From assembly GCA_964383715.1 (NCBI GenBank), contig CAYLHU010000029.1:1-5345 (forward strand): a stretch of DNA of 5,345 bases. The letters run 5' to 3'. The notes beneath the pieces are model-generated. The model had not been told where the DNA came from, searched no databases, and worked only from the letters and a program-made list of their open reading frames with translations. The translations under genes and the position numbers were made by a program. Below are positions 1 through 4,108 of this stretch, piece by piece. This DNA comes from CAYLHU01 sp964383715 (GTDB lineage Bacteria; Patescibacteriota; Minisyncoccia; Minisyncoccales; CG1-02-41-26). Positions within the stretch are counted from its first letter, which is position 1. Each line of letters begins with the position of its first letter.

Positions 1-938
1 TTTTCATCTTGTTTCGGTGTTGCGGTCATTCCAAGTTGAATTGCTGTTGAAAAATGTTTTAGAATTTCGTTCCAAGTACTAAATCCGCTTCTGTGACACT
101 CATCAATAACAATTAAATCAAAAAAATCTTTGGGATACTGCTTAAAAATTCTTTTTCCGTCTTTTTCGCTCCACATTGCCTGATAAATACTAAAATAAAT
201 ATCGCGAGCTGTTGGAGCTTGCCCTTCTTCAATATACCCACGCGCATTCCCAAATGGTTCAAAGGTATTGAAAGCCTGATCTCGTAAAACATTCCTGTCT
301 GCAAGGAATAAAACACGGCGGATTTTTTTTGCCTGTTTTAATTTCCAAGCAATTTGAAAAGCTATATTTGTTTTGCCTGTGCCTGTCGCAAGGTTTAACA
401 AAATCCGCTTTTGGCCTTTTGAAATTGCTTCAATTGCACGACGAATAGCGACCTGCTGATAATAGCGGGGGTTGGCATTGAAAGTTTGTTTGTTATAGGC
501 GATAGCAAGTGGTAAAACTTTTGTTTCCGATAATGCTTTCTCTTTCAAATATCTTTGATACAGTTCGTCTTGTGTTGGAAAAGTTTCAATTGTTTTCTGT
601 GTGTTGTTTGTAAAATCAAATTCTTCAATTTCATGTCCATTAGTAGAATACGCAAAAAGTATATCCAGCCGTTCGGCATATTCTTTGGCTTGTTGCATGC
701 CAGAAACGGCAGGTTTTCCTTCTTCCTTAGCTTCAACGACTGCAAGAGGTAGAGCTTCATTGAAATATAAAATGTAATCGGCTTTTTTTGGTTCTTTTCG
801 CTTTGATTCATCACCAATGAGAAATATTTTTCCGTCAGTAAAATAGTGTTCGCGAGCAATAAAATCTTCAGTCCAGCCAGAATGTTTTATTTTTGGATCA
901 ATTATTTTTGCCCTTGTATCTGCTTCATTGTATGACAT
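1..938 (-). CDS. hsdR: Type I restriction enzyme R subunit (HsdR), N-terminal part, cut by window edge
   Basis: This is the restriction and DNA-translocation subunit of a type I restriction-modification complex, which cleaves unmethylated DNA together with HsdM and HsdS. The frame is open from ATG at 938 to the left edge, giving 312 residues. An N-terminal PD-(D/E)xK nuclease domain shows Asp54 (ADYIL), Glu69 and Lys71 (VVEAK), followed by the Q-x-x-x-Y motif at residues 83-87 (QAKEY), a hallmark of HsdR nucleases. A superfamily 2 helicase domain follows, with a Q-like motif (PRYYQQ), Walker A ATGTGKT at 184-190, DECH at 279-282 and motif III TATP at 305-308. Full HsdR proteins are usually 800-1100 residues, so roughly the first third is visible. 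No Shine-Dalgarno is visible before the start, which was chosen because the family N-terminus begins here. No hsdM or hsdS is in the window; they may lie further left. Family assignment is very secure. Confidence 0.96.
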   Translation of the reverse strand, partial: MSYNEADTRAKIIDPKIKHSGWTEDFIAREHYFTDGKIFLIGDESKRKEPKKADYILYFNEALPLAVVEAKEEGKPAVSGMQQAKEYAERLDILFAYSTNGHEIEEFDFTNNTQKTIETFPTQDELYQRYLKEKALSETKVLPLAIAYNKQTFNANPRYYQQVAIRRAIEAISKGQKRILLNLATGTGKTNIAFQIAWKLKQAKKIRRVLFLADRNVLRDQAFNTFEPFGNARGYIEEGQAPTARDIYFSIYQAMWSEKDGKRIFKQYPKDFFDLIVIDECHRSGFSTWNEILKHFSTAIQLGMTATPKQDE

Positions 939-1024
939 ATTTTTTATTTATTATTTCTAATATATCTTCTTTTCTATGTCTTTATCCTATCACAAATATA
1001 ATTTTTGACCGGAGAGTTTTAGAT

Positions 1025-1041
1025 TTTTAGAATTTCTAAAA
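1025..1041. repeat. Perfect 8-bp inverted repeat upstream of hsdR
   Basis: The arms TTTTAGAA and TTCTAAAA are separated by a single T. The palindrome lies 87 bp upstream of the hsdR start. It has the size and symmetry of a dimeric repressor site, but it is very AT-rich and no convincing promoter overlaps it, so an operator role is only a suggestion. Confidence 0.35.
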
Positions 1042-1105
1042 TATAAAATTAATAACTTACCTCTACCTCCAGCATACACCCAATACCACAATTTTCCACA
1101 CTAAT

Positions 1106-1136
1106 AAAAAATCGATATTAGAAACATCGATTTTTT
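1106..1136. terminator. Bidirectional intrinsic terminator-like hairpin
   Basis: An 11-bp perfect stem (AAAAAATCGAT pairing with ATCGATTTTTT, loop 1117-1125) has a T-run on the 3' side of either strand. It separates the tRNA unit from the hsdR unit. The surrounding 939-1200 region contains no credible gene. It holds this hairpin, the palindrome at 1025-1041 and a 10-bp AT-rich direct repeat (ATAATTAATA at 1178-1187 and 1192-1201). Confidence 0.6.
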
Positions 1137-1201
1137 CTTTGTAAAGGTTTTTAAGATCAGATTTTATATGTTTTCTAATAATTAATAATCGATAATTAAT
1201 A

Positions 1202-1232
1202 AAAAATACGGGGGTCAGACCCCCGTATTTTT
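1202..1232 (-). terminator. Strong intrinsic terminator of the tRNA-Ser transcript
   Basis: Starting 5 nt after the tRNA 3' end, the minus strand forms a 13-bp stem: five G-C pairs next to the loop, then C-G, two A-T pairs and five A-T pairs. It is followed by T-rich sequence. The core GGGGG-TCAGA-CCCCC is nearly palindromic, so the structure forms on both strands, but position and U-tract fit termination of the minus-strand tRNA. Confidence 0.85.
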
Positions 1233-1236
1233 CCTG

Positions 1237-1319
1237 CGGAGGGGATAGGACTCGAACCTACACGGGCTTGCGCCCACCGGTTTTCGAAACCGGCTCCTTA
1301 GCCATTCGGACACCCCTCC
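1237..1319 (-). tRNA. tRNA-Ser (anticodon CGA)
   Basis: The minus strand folds into a class II cloverleaf. The 7-bp acceptor stem is GGAGGGG (1319-1313) with CCCCTCC (1244-1238), and the discriminator is G. The anticodon stem CCGGT/ACCGG holds the 7-nt loop TTCGAAA, giving anticodon CGA (plus-strand 1284-1286), which reads serine codon UCG. The long variable arm has stem GGGC/GCCC with loop GCAA, as expected for serine tRNAs. The T-arm contains TTCGAGT. CCA is not encoded and must be added after transcription. A 12-bp AT-rich hairpin sits directly upstream and a strong terminator directly downstream. Confidence 0.96.
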
Positions 1320-1320
1320 A

Positions 1321-1348
1321 AATAAATAATCGTTTACGATTATTTATT
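1321..1348. repeat. 12-bp inverted repeat abutting the tRNA 5' end
   Basis: AATAAATAATCG and CGATTATTTATT pair around the tetraloop TTTA. The hairpin begins one base upstream of the mature tRNA 5' end. It could end transcripts coming from hicA or serve as a processing structure for the tRNA precursor; the sequence does not decide between them. Confidence 0.5.
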
Positions 1349-1373
1349 ATTTATCATTTATTATTGATTAATT

Positions 1374-1400
1374 ACAAATCTTCATAGAACAAAGATTTGT
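1374..1400. repeat. 9-bp inverted repeat downstream of hicA
   Basis: ACAAATCTT pairs with AAGATTTGT around a 9-nt loop (1383-1391). It is one of several hairpins in the 130 bp between hicA and the tRNA, a stretch that holds no gene. Confidence 0.4.
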
Positions 1401-1404
1401 GAAA

Positions 1405-1423
1405 AAAAGAACAAAGTTCTTTT
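1405..1423 (-). terminator. Candidate hicA terminator hairpin
   Basis: AAAAGAAC pairs with GTTCTTTT around the triplet AAA (TTT on the minus strand). On the minus strand the stem runs into seven consecutive T residues, which fits a weak intrinsic terminator 29 bp after the hicA stop. It also resembles the GAAC-GAA-GTTC hairpin in the relBE leader, so it may belong to the same hairpin family instead. Confidence 0.45.
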
Positions 1424-1452
1424 AATAATCCTTTCTAATTTCTGAACTAAAT

Positions 1453-1650
1453 TTAGTTTTTATTTTTAAATGGCTTTACACCAAGATCTCGACAAATCTT
1501 CTCACTTAGATATTTATTAATCTCTGTATGTCTAGGAATAGTCGATACTCTCCCCACTAATGGATTAAAAAAGACGCTGTGTTTTGCGCCTTCTCTAAGA
1601 AAAAGACAACCTTGCCTTCTCAAATGCTTAATCAATCTTATCCTCTTCAT
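1453..1650 (-). CDS. hicA: HicA-family mRNA interferase toxin
   Basis: This 65-residue protein is the toxin of a type II HicAB module: a small dsRBD-fold ribonuclease that cleaves mRNA and is neutralised by HicB. The family pattern is clear. An N-terminal KxxxLIKHL helix is followed by GAKHSVF with the expected catalytic His24, then STIPRHTEIN at 36-45 and the C-terminal KICRDLG helix. The length is typical. The antitoxin gene lies upstream in the usual B-then-A order, but the two genes are separated by the 61-bp repeat array rather than touching. The start at 1650 lies 2 bp from the first repeat unit and has no usable Shine-Dalgarno. The reading frame is intact with no missing key residue, so the toxin is probably functional if translated. 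Confidence 0.93.
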   Translation of the reverse strand: MKRIRLIKHLRRQGCLFLREGAKHSVFFNPLVGRVSTIPRHTEINKYLSEKICRDLGVKPFKNKN

Positions 1651-1651
1651 C

Positions 1652-2024
1652 TACCGAGTTTTCACGCAGTGAAAACGAAGGTTAAGATGAACACGGAGTG
1701 TTCATCGCAAAATACCGAGTTTTCACGCAGTGAAAACGAAGGTTAAGATGAACACGAAGTGTTCATCGCAAAATACCGAGTTTTCACGCAGTGAAAACGA
1801 AGGTTAAGATGANNNNNNNNNNNNNNNNNNNNNNNNNNNNNNNNNNNNNNNNNNNNNNNNNNNNNNNNNNNNNNNNNNNNNNNNNNNNNNNNNNNNNNNN
1901 NNNNNNNNNNNNAGTGTTCATCGCAAAATACCGAGTTTTCACGCAGTGAAAACGAAGGTTAAGATGAACACGAAGTGTTCATCGCAAAACACCAAGTTTT
2001 CACGCAGTGAAAAAGAATATTAAT
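1652..2024. repeat. Tandem 61-bp repeat array of two hairpins per unit, between hicB and hicA
   Basis: Units begin at 1652, 1713, 1774, 1929 and 1990, exactly 61 bp apart on each side of the gap. Each carries hairpin 1 (arms GTTTTCAC and GTGAAAAC, loop GCA) and hairpin 2 (arms GATGAACAC and GTGTTCATC, loop GAA), separated by GAAGGTTAA. In the first unit the second loop is GGA. The last unit is shortened and diverged, while inner units are identical, as in an array homogenised by recent duplication. The array fills the hicB-hicA spacer, begins 7 bp after the hicB stop codon and ends 2 bp before the hicA start. There are no unique spacers, so it is not a CRISPR array. Total copy number is unknown because of the internal gap. 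Confidence 0.95.
1813..1912. other. Assembly gap, 100 N, inside the repeat array
   Basis: Exactly 100 unknown bases, a common placeholder length. The left flank stops at repeat-unit position 39 and the right flank resumes at position 46, so the real missing length should be 6 bp plus a whole number of 61-bp units. Confidence 0.95.
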
Positions 2025-2030
2025 AGTGTT

Positions 2031-2252
2031 TTAAATAGAAACTGAAAGAGGTTCCCTAGTCACCTTGCCTTTAGTAAGGTATTTTTTATTAACCAAACGA
2101 TTGGTTTCAAGAATTAACAAAAGGGCTTCTTTAAGATTTTCTTTCGCTTCTTTGAGGGTTTTTCCTTGAGTATTCACTCCTGGAATTTCTTCAACCCAAC
2201 CAAGATACCATTTTCCGCTTTTTTTATATACTGCTGTAAATTGTCTTGACAT
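2031..2252 (-). CDS. hicB: HicB-family antitoxin
   Basis: This 73-residue protein is the antitoxin partner of HicA, binding the toxin through a degraded RNase H-like fold. The family pattern is visible: FTAVYKKSGKWYLGWVEEIPG at residues 5-25 (the usual beta-hairpin ending in PG), then NTQGKTLKEAKENLKEAL at 27-44. It is the short form, with no separate C-terminal DNA-binding domain, so whether it represses its own promoter is unclear. A good promoter (2261-2288) ends 8 nt before the ATG, implying a leaderless mRNA, which agrees with the absence of a Shine-Dalgarno. Downstream on the same strand come the repeat array and then hicA. Confidence 0.93.
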   Translation of the reverse strand: MSRQFTAVYKKSGKWYLGWVEEIPGVNTQGKTLKEAKENLKEALLLILETNRLVNKKYLTKGKVTREPLSVSI

Positions 2253-2260
2253 ATGGTCTA

Positions 2261-2288
2261 ATTATATCCTCATAGAATATAAAGTCAA
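2261..2288 (-). promoter_or_regulatory. Sigma-70-type promoter of hicBA
   Basis: On the minus strand TTGACT (2288-2283) and a perfect TATAAT (2266-2261) are separated by 16 bp. The predicted start of transcription, about 7 nt after the -10 box, falls near 2254, within two or three bases of the hicB start codon at 2252. Confidence 0.8.
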
Positions 2289-2300
2289 TAAAAAATAATT

Positions 2301-2705
2301 TTAATTTATTCGTAGTTTTTGCCAAAGTTCTTTTCTATCTATCTCAATTTTTTCCAATTTTGGCCAAGTATTTAGGCCATCGTCTTTAAATCTTGGAAAT
2401 AGATGAAGATGGAAATGAAAAACTGATTGATGGGCCTCCGCTCCGCTGGCGTGTAATAAATTCATTCCAGTCGCCCCGATTTTTTTCTTGTATTCCGAAG
2501 TTAATCTTCGGGCAACTTCCATAACCCTACTCAAAACATCCGCCGGGATATCATAGAGATTAACATAATGTTTTTTAGGAACAACCAAGGTGTGCCCGTA
2601 GATCTCTATATCTTTTGGCAAAAAACAAATAACATCATCATCTTCATAGATTATATCGGCCGGGGCTTCCTTTTTTACGATTTTACAAAAAATACAATTT
2701 TCCAT
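2301..2705 (-). CDS. HIT-family (histidine triad) nucleotide hydrolase
   Basis: A 134-residue cytoplasmic protein of the HIT superfamily (Hint/Fhit-like), whose members hydrolyse purine nucleoside phosphoramidates or dinucleoside polyphosphates. The N-terminus CIFC supplies Cys4 and Cys7, which in many bacterial members form a zinc site with two histidines (here perhaps His46 and His97). The active-site triad HFHLHLF occupies residues 97-103; by family analogy His99 is the nucleophile. The conserved GHTLVVPKKHY stretch is at 37-47 and the AHQSVFH segment at 91-97. Length is normal. The gene starts 33 bp after the relE-like toxin stop and has no clear Shine-Dalgarno, so it may be read with the relBE transcript. 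It is the one housekeeping-type enzyme among the toxin-antitoxin modules, and no link to them is evident. The exact substrate cannot be told from sequence. Confidence 0.95.
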   Translation of the reverse strand: MENCIFCKIVKKEAPADIIYEDDDVICFLPKDIEIYGHTLVVPKKHYVNLYDIPADVLSRVMEVARRLTSEYKKKIGATGMNLLHASGAEAHQSVFHFHLHLFPRFKDDGLNTWPKLEKIEIDRKELWQKLRIN

Positions 2706-2738
2706 ACTAAAAAAAATAAAAAATATTTCTATAAATCA

Positions 2739-2999
2739 CTATTCATATAGATTGCTATGAGTGTCTACAACAACAAAAATAGATTCTTCGTCGTTAATAT
2801 ACTTATAAATGGCTCTTAAATTCCCTGTAATATTAATACTTCTATAATCGGTATATTTTCCTTTCAAGGGATGATTATTAAGTTGAGAATCAAATGGCTT
2901 TTCTATAAATAATTCTAATTTCTCTCGCAATTTTTCTTGCTCTTTCTTTTTTAATTTTTTATATTGTTTTTCAAAATTCTTGTGAAAACGAATTTTCAT
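2739..2999 (-). CDS. RelE/YafQ-superfamily mRNA interferase toxin
   Basis: This 86-residue protein has the features of ribosome-dependent RelE/YafQ toxins, which cut mRNA in the ribosomal A site. It begins MKIRFHKNFEKQYKKL, has the alpha-hairpin rich in Lys/Glu at about 10-35, then HPLKGKY at 43-49, YRSINI at 52-57 and LRAIYKY at 61-67. It ends in the common DTHSNLYE tail. Basic and potentially catalytic residues include His43, Lys46, Arg53, Arg62 and His81. Its ATG overlaps the stop of the upstream antitoxin by 4 bp (ATGA), the classic translationally coupled arrangement. The assignment to a RelE-superfamily toxin is secure; the precise subfamily is less so. Confidence 0.9.
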   Translation of the reverse strand: MKIRFHKNFEKQYKKLKKKEQEKLREKLELFIEKPFDSQLNNHPLKGKYTDYRSINITGNLRAIYKYINDEESIFVVVDTHSNLYE

Positions 3000-3271
3000 A
3001 AAGAGGCAAAATAATTTTTAAGTTCTTTTTTAGAAGAAAGGGTCTTAGAAATATTTTTGCCTCTTTGAATATCAAACTCTATCTTACCCAAAAGATTTTC
3101 CAACTCCGGAGACATTTTTGAGACAACGCTAAAATGCACCTCTTTATTCCTGACAAATTGTCTTAAATAAGCGTTAATAACCGCACTCAAAGACAACCCT
3201 AACTTTTCTGCAATTTTTTGGGCATTTTGTTTTATCTCTTTATCTGTTTTTATATTAATTATTGCCTTCAT
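2996..3271 (-). CDS. RelB/DinJ-family antitoxin
   Basis: A 91-residue antitoxin paired with the overlapping RelE-type toxin. The N-terminal ribbon-helix-helix segment is recognisable: strand KAIINIKTD at 2-10, then helix KEIKQNAQKIAEKLG and LSLSAVINAYLRQFVRN at 26-42, the usual RelB/DinJ signature. The C-terminal 40 residues should wrap the toxin. The start at 3271 gives the normal family N-terminus. An upstream in-frame extension through the unknown bases is an artefact. A hairpin ends 6 nt before the start codon, in place of a Shine-Dalgarno. A strong promoter lies about 190 bp upstream, so the mRNA should have a long structured leader whose true length is hidden by the gap. Confidence 0.9.
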   Translation of the reverse strand: MKAIINIKTDKEIKQNAQKIAEKLGLSLSAVINAYLRQFVRNKEVHFSVVSKMSPELENLLGKIEFDIQRGKNISKTLSSKKELKNYFASL

Positions 3272-3277
3272 ATACGA

Positions 3278-3292
3278 ACCCGCGAAGCGGGT
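3278..3292. repeat. GCGAAGC-type hairpin next to the relB start
   Basis: ACCCGC and GCGGGT pair around GAA, and the core is exactly GCGAAGC. In DNA this heptamer is known as an exceptionally stable mini-hairpin. On the relBE mRNA the complementary stem (loop UUC) ends 6 nt before the start codon and would occlude the ribosome-binding region. Confidence 0.8.
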
Positions 3293-3299
3293 GAGTGGA

Positions 3300-3320
3300 A
3301 AAGAGAACGAAGTTCTCTTT
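3300..3320. repeat. 9-bp hairpin with GAA loop in the relBE leader
   Basis: Arms AAAGAGAAC and GTTCTCTTT are perfectly complementary around the triplet GAA. The inner GAAC-GAA-GTTC core resembles the hairpin downstream of hicA (GAAC-AAA-GTTC) and hairpin 2 of the 61-bp repeat. Confidence 0.8.
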
Positions 3321-3331
3321 GACCTGACCGA

Positions 3332-3350
3332 GCTTTCGCAAAGCGAAAGC
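3332..3350. repeat. 8-bp hairpin homologous to hairpin 1 of the 61-bp repeat
   Basis: Arms GCTTTCGC and GCGAAAGC pair around AAA. It shares the left flank ACCGA and the right flank GA with hairpin 1 of the array. Its stem differs from that hairpin at two base pairs, both compensated on the other arm. The gap starts 4 bp to the right. Confidence 0.8.
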
Positions 3351-3354
3351 GAGT

Positions 3355-3454
3355 NNNNNNNNNNNNNNNNNNNNNNNNNNNNNNNNNNNNNNNNNNNNNN
3401 NNNNNNNNNNNNNNNNNNNNNNNNNNNNNNNNNNNNNNNNNNNNNNNNNNNNNN
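3355..3454. other. Assembly gap, 100 N, in the relBE leader
   Basis: Exactly 100 unknown bases starting 4 bp after a hairpin. The true length is unknown. The right flank is the -10 region of the relBE promoter, so the missing sequence belongs to the transcribed leader, and further hairpins are the likeliest content. Confidence 0.95.
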
Positions 3455-3460
3455 ACCCAA

Positions 3461-3489
3461 AGTATATACAATGGTTAAATCAATGTCAA
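3461..3489 (-). promoter_or_regulatory. Sigma-70-type promoter of the relBE-like operon
   Basis: On the minus strand a perfect TTGACA (3489-3484) is followed after 17 bp by TATACT (3466-3461). Transcription should begin about where the gap begins, near 3454, placing the gap and all three leader hairpins in the 5' untranslated region. An inverted repeat AATCAAA/TTTGATT (3494-3509) just upstream could be an operator or the end of the preceding toxin transcript. Confidence 0.78.
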
Positions 3490-3493
3490 TAGC

Positions 3494-3509
3494 AATCAAA
3501 AATTTGATT
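3494..3509. repeat. 7-bp inverted repeat before the relBE promoter
   Basis: AATCAAA and TTTGATT separated by AA. It lies between the stop of the upstream RelE-like toxin (3517) and the -35 box (3489). It could be a regulator site or a weak hairpin ending the upstream transcript. Confidence 0.35.
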
Positions 3510-3516
3510 TTTAAAT

Positions 3517-3783
3517 TCAATCCCATAATTTATAGATACCGTGGGTCCCTGTCGAATGAAACCAAATTTCTTGCTTGGATATAAATTCAAAAATAATTCT
3601 ATAATTGTCGTTTATAGAAAAAAACCAAAAATCCTTTAGTCCTCCCTTTAGTTTGTGGACCTTTAATCTCTTGTCCAAAGGATTTTTTCTGAAAATCTTT
3701 TCTTTTTCTTCAGCATTTTTTTTAACAGATAAAGGCAATTTACGATATTCACGGGCAAATTTACCTGAATAGTAAATCTTCAT
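3517..3783 (-). CDS. RelE-superfamily toxin, partner of a ribbon-helix-helix antitoxin
   Basis: An 88-residue RelE/StbE-type mRNA interferase. It starts MKIYYSGKFAREYRKLP, continues with a Lys/Glu-rich helical hairpin to about residue 35, then VHKLKGG at 42-48, WFFSINDNYRIIFEF at 53-67 and the tail STGTHGIYKLWD. The positions of His43, Arg62 and His81 match those of the other RelE-type toxin in this window. The two share the fold pattern but little detailed sequence, so they look like separate modules rather than a recent duplication. The start lies 5 nt after the antitoxin stop, with no visible Shine-Dalgarno, so translation is probably coupled. Function is inferred from family resemblance. 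Confidence 0.88.
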   Translation of the reverse strand: MKIYYSGKFAREYRKLPLSVKKNAEEKEKIFRKNPLDKRLKVHKLKGGLKDFWFFSINDNYRIIFEFISKQEIWFHSTGTHGIYKLWD

Positions 3784-3788
3784 AGAAT

Positions 3789-4004
3789 CTATTTCAAATT
3801 CTTCAAAGATATTAAGATTTTACCCTTGCCGGAAATTATTTCTTTGCGACTTTCAGATAATTCTTTTAAGAGTTTCCCTTCCAGCCACATTCTTAAAATA
3901 TCGCGAAAAAATTCACTTTTACTGGCATAGTTTCTCCTCTTAACGGTCTCCTCAACTGTTTTTGCCATTTCTTCGGGCAAAGATATGTTAATTATTTGAC
4001 GCAT
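3789..4004 (-). CDS. Ribbon-helix-helix (CopG/ParD-type) antitoxin
   Basis: A 71-residue protein with an N-terminal ribbon-helix-helix DNA-binding domain: strand RQIINISLP at 2-10, helix 1 EEMAKTVEETVKRRN at 11-25, and helix 2 from YASKSEFFRDILRMWLEG, the usual ParD/CopG pattern. The C-terminal 28 residues are charged and should contact the toxin. It is immediately followed by a RelE-type toxin gene. Upstream, overlapping inverted repeats at 4011-4040 cover the likely -10 region, as expected for autorepression by the antitoxin or the complex. It is distinct from the RelB-like antitoxin, which has a longer helix 1 and a RelB signature. Confidence 0.88.
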   Translation of the reverse strand: MRQIINISLPEEMAKTVEETVKRRNYASKSEFFRDILRMWLEGKLLKELSESRKEIISGKGKILISLKNLK

Positions 4005-4010
4005 AATTCT

Positions 4011-4040
4011 GTAATACTTTGTATTACAATCTTATTGTAA
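4011..4040. promoter_or_regulatory. Overlapping inverted repeats, probable autoregulatory operator
   Basis: GTAATAC-TTT-GTATTAC (4011-4027) shares a half-site with TTACAAT-CTT-ATTGTAA (4024-4040). This gives three related half-sites with about 10-bp periodicity, suited to two ribbon-helix-helix dimers side by side. The array lies 6 bp upstream of the antitoxin start and overlaps a candidate -10 box (TACAAT, 4039-4034 on the minus strand). Confidence 0.65.
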
Positions 4041-4060
4041 TTTATAAAAAAAATTGTCAA
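4034..4060 (-). promoter_or_regulatory. Candidate promoter of the RHH antitoxin-RelE operon
   Basis: On the minus strand TTGACA (4060-4055) precedes TACAAT (4039-4034) with a rather short 15-bp spacer. An alternative reading uses TTGTCT (4067-4062) with TAAATT 17 bp downstream. Either way the operator repeats overlap or directly follow the promoter. Confidence 0.5.
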
Positions 4061-4074
4061 TAGACAATGTTATA

Positions 4075-4102
4075 TTGACAAGGAATTTTGATTTACTACA
4101 AT
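4075..4102 (+). promoter_or_regulatory. Plus-strand promoter diverging from the antitoxin operon
   Basis: A perfect TTGACA (4075-4080) and TACAAT (4097-4102) are 16 bp apart, with a predicted start near 4109. No gene begins directly behind it, so it either makes a short RNA ending at the hairpin at 4157-4176 or acts as a distal promoter for the membrane-protein gene at 4279. Confidence 0.6.
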
Positions 4103-4108
4103 ATATTT

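Noticed and set aside
545..859. Frames on both strands inside 545-859
   Set aside because: They are out of frame or antisense to hsdR, whose frame is confirmed by nuclease and helicase motifs.
994..1101. A short open minus-strand stretch reading LWYWVYAGGRG upstream of hsdR
   Set aside because: It has no start codon or ribosome-binding site and only about 36 codons before a stop. It might be a gene relic, but I could not tie it to a family.
1652..2024. CRISPR array
   Set aside because: The 61-bp units are contiguous, with no unique spacers and no cas genes; each unit is itself a pair of hairpins.
2996..3526. A 176-residue minus-strand frame continuing the RelB-like antitoxin through the gap
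   Set aside because: It reads across 100 unknown bases and includes the relBE promoter. Only the part from ATG at 3271 resembles the antitoxin family.
3268..3584. Other frames spanning the second gap on either strand
   Set aside because: They are open only because unknown bases cannot give stop codons, and they overlap the relBE promoter and leader.
4011..4027. GTAATAC-TTT-GTATTAC as another member of the C-GNA-G hairpin family
   Set aside because: Its apex is C-AAA-G only on the minus strand, it lacks the CGA/GA flanks, and its position before an RHH antitoxin makes an operator the simpler reading.
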